DNA of 64,000 nt from Monosporascus cannonballus (taxonomy: Eukaryota; Ascomycota; Sordariomycetes; Xylariales): contig QJNS01000708.1 of the NCBI GenBank assembly GCA_004154925.1, positions 186,001-250,000 of the forward strand, given 5' to 3'. Positions within the stretch are counted from its first letter, which is position 1, and each line of letters opens with the position of its first letter. A program made the position numbers and the translations under genes. This document shows, in pieces, positions 47,410 to 56,640 of this stretch. The notes beneath the pieces were generated by a model. It ran no database searches. It saw nothing but the letters and a program-made list of their open reading frames with translations, and was not told the DNA's origin.

Positions 47410-47840
47410 TGTTACGTTCAGAAGGGACTCCACTAGGCCCAAAGGAGGCCCAGGAAGTTGGAGACGCTCGGGATCTCCACCTTCCATCGGATAAACCTCG
47501 GGTCTCTGTCAATCTCCAAAGATACCAGGAAATTCGTAAACGACAGATACCATGGTTTTTCGAAATCCCCAAAAATTATGAAAAATATAAAGGATAAAAA
47601 GAATATATAAGGTTTGGGTTTCCTATATAAATAATTACCTACTTAATTTTTTACTTTTTAATTATTAATTTAAGTTTTTAACCAAAAGTAATTATACTGT
47701 TTTTTAATTAAAAAAAAAAATCCTTAAAATTTTCTTAACGAATATACTAAATTATTCTTCGCCCTATTATTACCTGCAAATCAAAACCCTTTTCGGATAT
47801 TATTTATACCTCCAGGTGGATATATAATAGGTTCGTTACA
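47410..47840 (+). mobile_element. Solo LTR of family 1
   Basis: 431 bp starting TGTTACGTTC and ending GGTTCGTTACA, with the perfect TSD AAGGA at 47405-47409 and 47841-47845. It is the same as the LTRs of A and F. The first 180 bases are well preserved; an open frame spanning them (62 codons plus, 83 minus) is not a gene. Confidence 0.92.
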
Positions 47841-47845
47841 AAGGA

Positions 47846-48630
47846 TTTGTTTGCCGGTAACATATTTAATATCCTTAAGCATATATTAATCTTTAATAAT
47901 AACAAAGTTAATTTAATTAATCGCATTATTAAATATTTTGGCGTTATTCGCAAAACTGTTTAATTTAGTAATACATAACTAAATTATTTATCGAAATTAC
48001 AAACAGTTAATATATTTATTAATAATTTCCTTTTATAATTTGTTTATATCTTTTACTCAAAAACGTTATTTTCGATTTAAATCTTAAAAAAATATTATCG
48101 ATTACTTTTATTACGGTTTTAAATTATAAGAAAAATTTCCCGTTATTAATAATTTTAAAATAAAAACGGTTATTAATAGGTTTAATAATAACATATATTA
48201 ATATTATAAAGGTATTTACGATTTCGTAAAACATATAGTAAACGATATTATTATTTCTTATAAAATGATCCGAAATTATCCGAACAGAAAAACATTAGGC
48301 TATAATATAAAAAAAATTATTATTTTTTCGTTTACCGAAACCCGTAACGCTTTTAATATCGTATTCGTTAACAGCTAATTAGGTAATACGTAATACGTAT
48401 TTTTCTTTATTCTTATTATTTTTCGAAAGTAATTATTTGCGGAACGTAAAATTATAAATATATATTTAAGACTTATTGAATTATTAATATATACCTTAAT
48501 ACGATACTAATTATAACGATTAAAGGTTGTAAAAAAAGTTATAATAATAATAAGTTCTTTCCGCTAACGACAGCGCGTTTTCGGTATTACCACCATAATT
48601 CCCTAATTGCGAAAAACGTTTAATTTTATT
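47846..48630. other. Old AT-rich layer at the right edge of the block, nothing resolved
   Basis: Continues the sequence left of the solo LTR. CpG-rich islands (TTACGGAGG near 48,650) appear as composition returns to normal. No domain was recognised in either strand. Confidence 0.45.
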
Positions 48631-49185
48631 ACAAAATTACGAAACCATAGTTACGGAGGTCTAGGTTTATGGCGTTACTAGGATATACAGCAAAAAAACG
48701 GCTTCAAGCTAGGGCAGGGCACCTAACGCAATCCATACGTTATCCAGCAGCAGCTTCAGCACCTCGAAGGCAGCTGATTCTGAAATGGGGATTTTTCAAC
48801 ATATTAAATAAACTTCATTGGTCCAGAAGCGCCAAGAAAAACCAGCCATTTTCAGCCAAAAAAGGTGGGGATGGCTGGTTCTGAAAGACACGAACGGTTT
48901 GCTGATTCTGATTCTGAATCCCCACAAGTCAGTGGTGCTGAAAGTTCCCGAACTGCCCCTTTGTGTAAGTCGTGGCAACAAGTGTAATCTTTGACAACAA
49001 GCCACCACAGCTGGGTATTCTGCTCCAGGTACGACCCGAGATGGTGGAGGAGTCGGCGGCCGGAAAGATGAAGAGCCGCCGGGCCTCTTGGACAGCGCTC
49101 GGCATCAACCACTAACCACTGGCTTCCGGCACTCGTTTCGGGGTCGTAGCTCGGCGCGTCGAGGTAGATGGCGGTCGGCTGCAGG
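48631..49185. other. Transition zone, no gene resolved
   Basis: Normal GC content. It contains short repeats (CCAGCCAT at 48,842-48,849 inverted at 48,871-48,878; CTGATTCTGA copies near 48,777 and 48,902). Minus-strand frames here could be the 3' continuation of the HeLo remnant, but no motif supports that. Confidence 0.4.
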
Positions 49186-50058
49186 TCACATGAGACCCTG
49201 TGGAGGACTTGGCGATAATGCCTCCGTGGGACAGTATATCAGGTCAGCGGCCTCTGGAATCAGTTCCCAGTCGTAGAAACCGGTGCTAGCTGAAGTTCCG
49301 ACGGCGGAACCAGCCGTCTCAACGGGTCTAGTAGAAGACGAATTGCCGACACGCTGCAATTGGGATAAACGCAGGCCAGCAGTATCGGCGGCAGGGTTCC
49401 TTCCGCCGATCCAGGCCTGCTCGACTATCTCAAGCTCTGACACATCGCAGATAGACTCGACCTCGGCTTGAATGAACTATCTATCGTTGTCGGTGCGGGA
49501 CCTTGTAGTCGGCCGTAAAGCCCTCTAGGTCGTCGATAAAGTCCCTGAGGTACAGCACCAACTTTCCGAACTTTTGCTTATCCCGATTGCCCACCGAGCT
49601 GCCGATGGGATGGCAAATCGCTTCTGGGCGTATCACATGGGCGATGCCAAACTGGCCAAAGCTGAAGCCTGGAGTGAGAGTCGCAGGGCCAGCGCGCCTA
49701 ACATGCTCGTTACAACAGACTTGCCCCTGCTGGGCTCTGCTAACGAGAGTCCGTAGCGTCTAGATAGCGTCCTGTGATCCTGGAGTAGCGCGGCGATACG
49801 GTGCAGGGTTTCCGGCACGGCCGAGCGGACTTCCTCGCTCCATCGATCTGTCTGAGCATCCGAACCGTCGCCGTCGATGAAACCGAAGGCGCGGCCCCAC
49901 GCCAAGAGTCGTAGGCGCTAATTGGTATATTTCGTCTCGAGGAATAGATAATCGTGTCCGAGATAGCGACCTCGCTGGACAAGGTGGAAGCAGTCAATAC
50001 AGGTCGAAAACAGACCGGCCAGGCCGACGACGCTAACGGCGAGGCCCACGGGCTCCAT
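49186..50058 (-). pseudogene. Broken HeLo-domain (prion-inhibition and propagation) gene
   Basis: From the ATG at 50058 the minus strand encodes a hydrophobic G-L-A-V-S-V-V-G-L-A-G-L-F start, C-I-D-C-F, and L-G-H-D-Y-L-F-L-E-T-K, then L-L-A-W-G-R-A-F-G and I-A-A-L-L-Q-D. Further on come L-V-L-Y-L-R-D-F-I-D-D-L and D-V-S-E-L-E-I-V. This order is that of the fungal HeLo domain (as in HET-S/NLR effector heads), a membrane-acting cell-death domain. Breaks seen: TAG at 49918-49920, TGA at 49633-49635, a one-base loss near 49,588, TAG at 49481-49483 and a shift near 49,470. All three stops fit C-to-T change, two at CpA. It is not functional as it stands; the C-terminal partner domain is unidentified. 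Confidence 0.75.
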
Positions 50059-50319
50059 AGTGTTTGGATCTTATGTCGGGAGACAAGGGCAGATGGAGGC
50101 ATGGCTTCGGGAGTGAGCCACCCGTTGTTTTTGTGTCTTTACAGCCCCAGCCGTCGCTCCAGGCTGCTATCTCGCACAGCCACCGCCATTAAGTTCTTGG
50201 CCAGCTGCAAGGCGGCCAAGCCAACAGACGTGGAAAGCCATGAGAGTTTTGAGGCAGATTGCAAGGCATTCGGGTTCCTGTATTCTACTGGTGTAGAACA
50301 CACTTTTCAGCTTGGGATT
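50059..50319. other. Spacer between the HeLo remnant and the membrane protein gene
   Basis: Would hold the promoter of the HeLo gene and the 3' end of the next gene. A plus-strand frame crossing it (49,954-50,397) is the shadow of the minus-strand genes. No site is recognised. Confidence 0.4.
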
Positions 50320-51417
50320 TCAACTCGAACCGGGCACTGTCTTGAAAGCCACGTAGACTTGAAGCGCCCCCTCGATGCTCTGTATCAACCCGAATAGAAT
50401 AGTCAACACCAAAACGAGTACGGCGACCCAGAAGGTATACCATTGCATCCCATTCCTGCGGTCGTACCACCATTGCGTCAGTGTATTCGGCTGTGCTTCA
50501 TCGAAGACTTGCTTTAACATCACCAGCCGATCACGCCAGAAACGAAACTTCTCGATTTGCCTCAAATCAGTCTTGAGCCGGCCGCACCGCGTCATGTGTT
50601 GGTCTAGTGATGGCAATCTGGAAACCCACTTCCGGGTCTCCCTATCAGTCGAAGGGAACAGGAGAGCCAATGTCTGCAGGGTCTCGGCCGCTAGCCCCCC
50701 AGGCAGTAGGCTGTCGTTGCTTCTTATTGTTAACATACCGTCCCTAGACCGTACTGGCCATAGGATGACCCACCTTTGCCGTTGATGTCCGAGAAATGAT
50801 GCGTGATGAAATATATGAACTTTTTTGTCGTCGTCTGTTAGGCGCAAGTGGTCCAATAGGTTGTCGGTCCAGATGATTTCAACTCCTCCTATTCGGACGA
50901 TGTTCCTTGCGATGAAGCTTTTGCCTAGTTCTACTTTGTCATTAACAAGAACGGGCTCTTCACCGAAGTAGTCCATCAGGTACTCTCTCAAAGGCCCCTC
51001 TCTCCATTTTAGTTCCGTCCTGCCCGAAAAGCCGTGGGAGAAGCTGCCGCAATCGCACATAAGAAGCAGATTAGCTGCGAGATTGATGGAGTTCTCTAGC
51101 AGCTCCTCCTCATTATCATGGAATATGGTGAGCTTGGGACGTAGGCTTCTCCGAATGTCTGCCCAGTTAGCCCCTAATTTGAGCTGCCGGACCACGTCGA
51201 TTATGTCCCGATGCGTCCTTGCGGCAACGTGACGTCCTCCATCGTGGAGTGCGTGATTACACTTTTTGCTATAGTAAGCCCAAAAACAATCCAAGTTAGC
51301 ATCTACTGCACGGAACGACTGGAGGTAATGGCTTCCCCAGAATGCCTCGGCAATAGCGGCTTTCGTGAGCGAGCTAAGACAGTCGTCGAGAAGATTCGAG
51401 TCAATCGTCGAGTCCAT
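50320..51417 (-). CDS. Unrecognised fungal protein with one C-terminal membrane segment
   Basis: An intact single-exon frame of 365 residues, start MDSTIDSNLLDDCLSSL. It has no N-terminal signal. Residues 1-320 are soluble-looking and mixed in character. The C-terminal end has Q-W-W-Y-D-R-R-N-G-M-Q-W-Y followed by one hydrophobic segment (about residues 326-347, WVAVLVLVLTILFGLI) and a short polar tail, so it is probably tail-anchored. This W-Y-D-R-R-N-G..W-Y-T-F-W ending recurs, from memory, in uncharacterised proteins of many Pezizomycotina. Two-helix CorA transporters were considered, but the G-M-N motif and second helix are missing. It is minus strand, 261 bases upstream of the HeLo remnant and divergent from the fusion gene at 51823. 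Confidence 0.75.
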   Translation of the reverse strand: MDSTIDSNLLDDCLSSLTKAAIAEAFWGSHYLQSFRAVDANLDCFWAYYSKKCNHALHDGGRHVAARTHRDIIDVVRQLKLGANWADIRRSLRPKLTIFHDNEEELLENSINLAANLLLMCDCGSFSHGFSGRTELKWREGPLREYLMDYFGEEPVLVNDKVELGKSFIARNIVRIGGVEIIWTDNLLDHLRLTDDDKKVHIFHHASFLGHQRQRWVILWPVRSRDGMLTIRSNDSLLPGGLAAETLQTLALLFPSTDRETRKWVSRLPSLDQHMTRCGRLKTDLRQIEKFRFWRDRLVMLKQVFDEAQPNTLTQWWYDRRNGMQWYTFWVAVLVLVLTILFGLIQSIEGALQVYVAFKTVPGSS

Positions 51418-51822
51418 GATGATGTTGCTAGAGTGTCAGGGTAATCAAGCCTAGCTAGCTTTTGAGCATGGCTTTAAGGTGTATGAGTCGTGTAGCAGTA
51501 GGACTCAGGGCCGTAGGATGTGGATATGTAGGCATTGGTCGAACTTCAGTATCCGTTTCCTACACTGGCTTAGCGCGTGTATGAGGAGGCAACGTATTAT
51601 CGCAATGATGATGGGCGTAAGGCTCTCGCAGACCTCGCACGCCTACAAGCTCGGCTTGTGCCTCTACATGATTTAGGATGGCTGTGTTCTATGCGACACC
51701 AATTGGTCCAATAGTATGAGCGGAGCAGCGCCGACGCGTCAGCTACATGCGACTCAGCCCGAACACCGCCCACCGGCTTCTGGAGTAGCGCAGCCGTAGC
51801 TGCAAATTCCTAGCTACTATCC
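51418..51822. promoter_or_regulatory. Divergent intergenic region
   Basis: 405 bases between two start codons pointing away from each other, so it must hold both promoters. I saw no clear TATA box and no repeat. It is partly open in one short frame that is not a gene. Confidence 0.5.
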
Positions 51823-54735
51823 GTGCCATTATTTCCGCCCATTCAGCTTCCTAAACTCCTGTCGAAGGAATTTACACTTACTTTTTCACATATGCTCTCC
51901 TGCTCCGTTTCTGAGGTAGCAGCCCTTATGACGACAGCAAATTATCTACCGTCGCGATTGATATCGCGTGATACTGGCCTTTCCTCAATCTTCCGCAAGG
52001 ACTCGAAGAAGAAGATATGGCGCGACCCGGAAAAGTCTGTAGGTCGCTTCATTTGCAAAGTGGGGAGGGAGTCGATCTGGGAAGCTCAAGGCGAGGCGCG
52101 CGAAGCGTTCAAGGCTCTTGCTCCCGAGATCAAGGATCATTTAGATATGTGTGTCGATCCGATCTCTAGTTGGGTAACATGGTCCATATACATGATGGGC
52201 ATCGCCACCCAAACAGCGACTCCGACCATCATATTCTGCTGCGAGGTAGCATTGCACCGCCGCGAAGTCAGGAATATTATCAAAAATAGCGGCATTTTGG
52301 ATAGGTACCCCGGCATCAAGACCGGACACATGCCGAGGGCTCCCGATTTCGACCGGCTCGTTCCACTTGCTCTAGGGGCAGACAACTGGACCACGGCAAG
52401 GATATCTATCAAACCATCCCCCGACGGCCCTGGATCTCAGCTGGTCATTGAATGGTCAAGGAATGATATGGAGTGGTCAACCAAGGCCACAGTCGGCGGT
52501 GTTATTCGTGTGCGAAACAAATACTTCTACACTACCGCGGCCCATACATTCCAGCATCACATTACTGCCAGTAGGACAACTAAGAACTTTGACACAGATA
52601 TCTTCCGGCCTTCTGACGAAGACTGCTGCAGCTTCGACGGGGATTCGGAGACCGAAGTGAACGATGAGGAAAGTGCCGGTTCCGCTTGCGAGTTTACGGA
52701 ACTCGGATCTTATGACGATAAGCTTGAGACATTGGTAAATGGGAAGACCATCTGGGATAATCCAGCCGACCAGAACCAGAAGCAACTCATACAAGACAAT
52801 CCGACAGCTCCAGATAGGGCCCCTCCGCTGGATTCCGACGCTGTAGCACCCAGCTATGATTTCGAGTTTGATCACCCCCGCGAGGTTTTCATTGCCACGC
52901 TCAAAAGACCTGAAACTGGGTTGGACTACGCTTTGATCGCGGTGGAAGATCCGAGACACTGTACCGAAAATACCGTAACAGGCGTCTCAGATCCCCAGTT
53001 TCGCATTGTGATAAAGAGTCTCGCAAGAGAGTTATCCGATAACGCTGCCATAATCGCAGTCACGCCCCGTGGAATGATACTTGGGAACTTGTCCGCAACG
53101 CCATCATACGTTCGTACTCCAGATGGGAAGAAGTTCCACGAGATGTTCACAGCGAAGCTAGATGCAAAGCTGGAGGTAGGGGATTGTGGTTCTTGGATCA
53201 TAGACAGAGAGACTGGAAACCTATATGGTCATATCGTTGCAGGCTGTCTTACTTCTGGCGCAACATTTATAACCCCATTTACAGATGTCTTTGAAGACAT
53301 TCAGCGAAATCTTGGGTTCGCTCCGGAGTTTCCAGTATCAGTTCATCATCCCATGCAGACCAGCTCCGAAAGGAGACAACCGGGAAACCCGAGAGGCGAA
53401 AAGGCAATTTATATAAGAGAATATTCCACATCGGACCAGCTACAAGGCGCAACCCCTTCAGACAAGAGTGGGATGGTTAATATCTGGATCAAGGAGCTAA
53501 GAGAACAATTCGAACAGCGCCTGAAGCAGAAACGACAGCATCACCAACTTATGCCATTAGAAGCTTCGGGCTCACTACCCCCGACATATATGACAAGACG
53601 ATGTGCGCCCTTCTTGTTCCCAGAGCCTCCTCCGCCCTACGATGAAGGCTCGCAGAAATTTCGCCGTCTGCTAATTTCATTGTCCGCAACTCCAACTAAG
53701 TGGGAAGATCCTGATCTGCTAGAAGAAGTACGGCGGACAATCCCACTACAACATATTGGCGATAAAGCTGCAGAGGAGCTCGAGTTACTCAACGCCGACG
53801 TGAGCATGTTTGTGAGCTCCTCCCATCGTCCTGCTTGGGGCTACGAAGATTGTGTCGTGCGGGCATTGCTACATTGGTTCAAGAGAGACTTTTTCACTTG
53901 GGTCAACCACCCACCGTGTGACCTCTGCCACTCACCCACCGTTGCCCAAGGAATAGTCAGTCCGACTCCCCAGGAATCAGCAGATGGGGCCGCGAGGGTG
54001 GAACGGTATCAGTGCTCGCAGAATTTTTGTGGTCGACAAGTCCGGTTCCCCCGTTACAACGACGTACGGATGCTCATGAAAACGAGGCGTGGTCGCATTG
54101 GCGAGTGGGCAAATTGTTTCGGTATGCTTTGTCGCGCAGTGGGCCTCCGTACACGCTGGGTTTGGAACGCGGAGGACCACGTCTGGGTTGAAGTCTATTC
54201 AGAACATACGGGGCGTTGGATCCACGTGGAACCGTGTGAGGAAGCGTGGGATAAACCAGGGATTTACACTGAAGGTTGGGGAAAGAAAATGTCATACTGC
54301 ATTGCTTTTTCCGCCGACGGTGCGGCAGACGTTACTAAGCGGTATGTGAAGACGCCAGCGCATGCGCTAGAGCGCAGCAGATGTCCCGAACCGGTACTCC
54401 TGGAAATCCTTAGCGAGATCCGAAACATGAGGCGCTCAAATATGTCCATGGAGGATAGAGTACGCCTGGCACGAGAAGATCTCAAGGAACAACAGGAGCT
54501 TCTAGTTTCTTACCTCATCGAGTCTCTCGGGTGGGGACTTACTCATAGGTCAGCTGCGTCTTCTCAAATCCAGGCAAGCCTGGAAACGGCTGTAGATCAT
54601 GCTAGAATAGATTCAAAGATTGATGTAGACGGTTCTAGGGTGGGTGTAGGTATACCTACCTTCATCTCCGAACCACAGAGATCGGCAGCTTCAGGGGAAG
54701 TGGCAGACGCCCCCGGAGAGGAGGACAGGGCTTAA
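51823..54735 (+). CDS. Fusion of a chymotrypsin-fold-like domain and a catalytically dead peptide:N-glycanase (PNG1)
   Basis: One uninterrupted frame of 970 residues. Residues about 220-500 look like a trypsin-like core: T-A-A-H (His241), L-D-Y-A-L-I (Asp368) and G-D-C-G-S-W-I (Cys455 where Ser is usual), then Y-G-H-I-V-A-G. From Met551 the sequence follows fungal PNG1: W-I-K-E-L-R-E-Q-F-E-Q-R-L, P-P-P-P-Y, L-L-I-S-L-S-x-T-P-T-K, zinc-type C-x2-C (699/702) and C-x4-C (731/736), R-F-P-R-Y-N-D, G-E-W-A-N-C-F, D-H-V-W-V-E-V-Y, W-I-H-V-E-P-C and G-W-G-K-K-M-S-Y. The active-site Cys is Ile759 (G-R-I-G-E-W) and the Asp is Glu803, while His786 is kept; the 27 and 17 residue spacings equal those of yeast Png1. 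Glycan release is therefore not expected. Filamentous ascomycete PNG1 is known to lack activity yet matter for polarity. Whether one mRNA covers both halves is untested. Confidence 0.85.
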   Translation: MPLFPPIQLPKLLSKEFTLTFSHMLSCSVSEVAALMTTANYLPSRLISRDTGLSSIFRKDSKKKIWRDPEKSVGRFICKVGRESIWEAQGEAREAFKALAPEIKDHLDMCVDPISSWVTWSIYMMGIATQTATPTIIFCCEVALHRREVRNIIKNSGILDRYPGIKTGHMPRAPDFDRLVPLALGADNWTTARISIKPSPDGPGSQLVIEWSRNDMEWSTKATVGGVIRVRNKYFYTTAAHTFQHHITASRTTKNFDTDIFRPSDEDCCSFDGDSETEVNDEESAGSACEFTELGSYDDKLETLVNGKTIWDNPADQNQKQLIQDNPTAPDRAPPLDSDAVAPSYDFEFDHPREVFIATLKRPETGLDYALIAVEDPRHCTENTVTGVSDPQFRIVIKSLARELSDNAAIIAVTPRGMILGNLSATPSYVRTPDGKKFHEMFTAKLDAKLEVGDCGSWIIDRETGNLYGHIVAGCLTSGATFITPFTDVFEDIQRNLGFAPEFPVSVHHPMQTSSERRQPGNPRGEKAIYIREYSTSDQLQGATPSDKSGMVNIWIKELREQFEQRLKQKRQHHQLMPLEASGSLPPTYMTRRCAPFLFPEPPPPYDEGSQKFRRLLISLSATPTKWEDPDLLEEVRRTIPLQHIGDKAAEELELLNADVSMFVSSSHRPAWGYEDCVVRALLHWFKRDFFTWVNHPPCDLCHSPTVAQGIVSPTPQESADGAARVERYQCSQNFCGRQVRFPRYNDVRMLMKTRRGRIGEWANCFGMLCRAVGLRTRWVWNAEDHVWVEVYSEHTGRWIHVEPCEEAWDKPGIYTEGWGKKMSYCIAFSADGAADVTKRYVKTPAHALERSRCPEPVLLEILSEIRNMRRSNMSMEDRVRLAREDLKEQQELLVSYLIESLGWGLTHRSAASSQIQASLETAVDHARIDSKIDVDGSRVGVGIPTFISEPQRSAASGEVADAPGEEDRA
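53408..53417 (+). promoter_or_regulatory. TATA-like motif before the PNG1 half
   Basis: TTTATATAAG lies inside the coding frame, 56 bases before the ATG of Met551 (53473), where stand-alone PNG1 proteins seem to begin. It could be an internal promoter, or chance in the linker. Confidence 0.3.
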
Positions 54736-56340
54736 CGATACCAGAAACAGGTCCGCTAGGCCGGTACATGTCAGAAATTTGGGAAAGGACTTTCCTATAC
54801 TATATTCGTGGGTTCCAAGTTTAACTGGCCTGGTTTCATTTAGCAGCTCGTTCGTTTAAAAATGACGCGTTCCGCAGAGATCTATGCAGCTACAAGGATT
54901 TATGCATCAAGTGGCGTATTCATAATCTGGGATTTCTACTATATCCCACATTATCTATCCCCTGACAACCAGGAATAGGGGTTACGATATCTGCTCATGC
55001 GGTTGCATGTATTTACCCCTGGGCCTAGCTATCCGACGTTGCCAGACTTTTGATCACACGTGCGACTTTACCACCCTGAAGTATATAAAGAAATATTATG
55101 AGAATAGGGCGGATTTTGAATCGCCAAAAGTCGAATTGACGTTTCCCCTGCTTAATACCGCGGCTAAGATATTGCTCGGCGAAGTAACTGTGGATTACTA
55201 GATAGCCTAATTGGCTCTTGGAGCCAAAAACTGCGCTTTGCTCTTTGATATCGACTACGCCTTAACTTCCAGGAGGCGAGATGCTTTTTTGACCAGTGAT
55301 AGATATTGATATGAGCACGGCTGGTGACATCAACATATGTGAAAGCATCGCCTGCGCCGGTGTCCAGCACCACCTACCAGCCATTTTCGGGATGGAGTTG
55401 TCTCCATGAACCCGTGACACGGATAGCACCTGCTCTACGCTTGCTTACTCGCCGCGTCGCTTCGGCGGTGATGTGTCCCTGCACCTACTCTCTTATTGCC
55501 TCAGCCTAAGAGTGGCCACTCGCTTCTCTTACTCAGGTCGCCAAGGCCGACAAGAGCTATGAATTATTACTAATTAGCCTTACGAATCCATTACCTGCAC
55601 GATTTCTATGGGAACGAATGCACTTCTTTAGGGTGGCACTGGCCAACAGATGGTCAACTCCGACAATATGCTTTTATCTGTCGATCCGTCACCTTAGTTT
55701 CCCGTCGCAGCCTTAAAAACGGTGTTGTTTGAATCTAATACGAGTCTCTCGCAGATTTACGGCTTGACGACCTGAGTGAGGGAAGCGAAGGGCCGCTTTT
55801 AGGCTGAGTGAGTAGCACCAACTAGATACGGTCTACTTCACTTGGATGAGGGAACCAGCGGTGAGAAGAGTGCATTCGTTCGACGGTCGAACTGTGCAAT
55901 CAGGCGGCTTTCACATTCGGTTAATCTAAGTCTTCGTACAACGACCATAGTAACTGCGAAGACCGTCAAGGGTGCCCCTTTCGAAAAAGAGGGTGGAGGG
56001 AGAATGGGGACGAAAAGGAAGCAGAGGGCGATAAATTGACATCCTCACATGCCAAAGAGCTCCTTCGACCTGTCTATACTTATGGGGCATAGCCTCTTTA
56101 TACGTCAGGTAGAGGCGCATAGACGAAGTATTGCACAAGAGAAGTGCCTAGCATTTAGTTACAGCCTCGATTCGGAGAGTAGCGCGGGGATGTTCACTTG
56201 TCTGTCGGTTCTTGCTATCATACTATTGTGCCTTCCGCCAAAGTTCTTTACACGCGTCTCAACTACTAATAGGAGAGGCGATTACGTCACAATGAGATAG
56301 GACGACAAGACGCAAAACTGGCCTTCAAAAGCGCACCTGC
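54736..56340. other. 1.6 kb without a recognised gene
   Basis: Normal composition. Short frames on both strands (for example 55,007-55,201 plus and 55,164-55,373 minus) have no recognisable motif, no splice-compatible partners that I could find, and overlap each other. It may include gene debris; nothing can be supported. Confidence 0.4.
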
Positions 56341-56369
56341 CTCAGGTAGTTGGTAGTAATGTGGGGCTC

Positions 56370-56640
56370 CTCAATATAAAACCCTTCATCCCCTCCAGTT
56401 TTCACTCTTTTCCTTTCTTTTCTTTCGTGGTCATGGTGGTGTTGTTGCTGTTGTTGGTGGTCGGGTCTCGGGCAGCTCAAGAATCGCCCGAGATCACCGT
56501 TCTTCGCCTACGGTGGGCACGTCGACGTGTCACGGCCTAATCTTTGGAACTCCCATTACTCTGTTTTCATTGGAATCTTCACCCTGCGTGGGGACCCGAG
56601 GAAGACTGAAGATGCCGTAATGGCTTGTGAGGTTAAGTGT
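56370..56640 (+). pseudogene. Promoter-like segment and decayed ORF, family unknown
   Basis: CAATATAAAACCC at about 56,372, a pyrimidine-rich run (TTTTCCTTTCTTTTCTTTC) and an ATG at 56432 look like a fungal core promoter with start. The ATG frame codes a hydrophobic signal-like start (M-V-V-L-L-L-L-L-V-V-G-S-R-A-A-Q) but stops after 35 codons. A second frame carries R-S-P-F-F-A-Y-G-G-H-V-D-V-S-R-P-N-L-W-N and F-I-G-I-F-T-L-R-G-D-P-R-K-T-E-D to a stop near 56,643. A frameshifted small gene is plausible; I cannot name it. Confidence 0.35.

Larger units (their letters stand above)
600..48630. other. AT-saturated, RIP-type mutated transposon block
   Basis: Composition changes abruptly near 600 and near 48,630. 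Inside, TpA is abundant, CpA and TpG are rare, and CpG (acgt, tcga) survives often. Translated retrotransposon motifs have stops where CAA/CAG would be expected and Tyr or Asn where Cys or Asp would be expected. This is the signature of RIP, a premeiotic ascomycete process acting on duplicated DNA. No intact cellular gene was seen inside. Parts not assigned to a listed element (about 660-1507, 15368-17084, 45526-47409, 47846-48630) are older AT-rich layers. Confidence 0.9.

Noticed and set aside
600..48630. Centromere or mitochondrial DNA as the cause of low GC
   Set aside because: The block is explained by nested nuclear LTR retrotransposons with RIP-type stops. Centromeric function cannot be excluded, but no satellite is seen.
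48669..49471. Several overlapping short frames in the transition zone as genes
   Set aside because: They overlap on both strands. The minus-strand frame at 49,186-49,443 is explained by the HeLo remnant; the others show no motif.
50320..51417. CorA-type magnesium transporter
   Set aside because: There is only one hydrophobic segment and no G-M-N motif after it.
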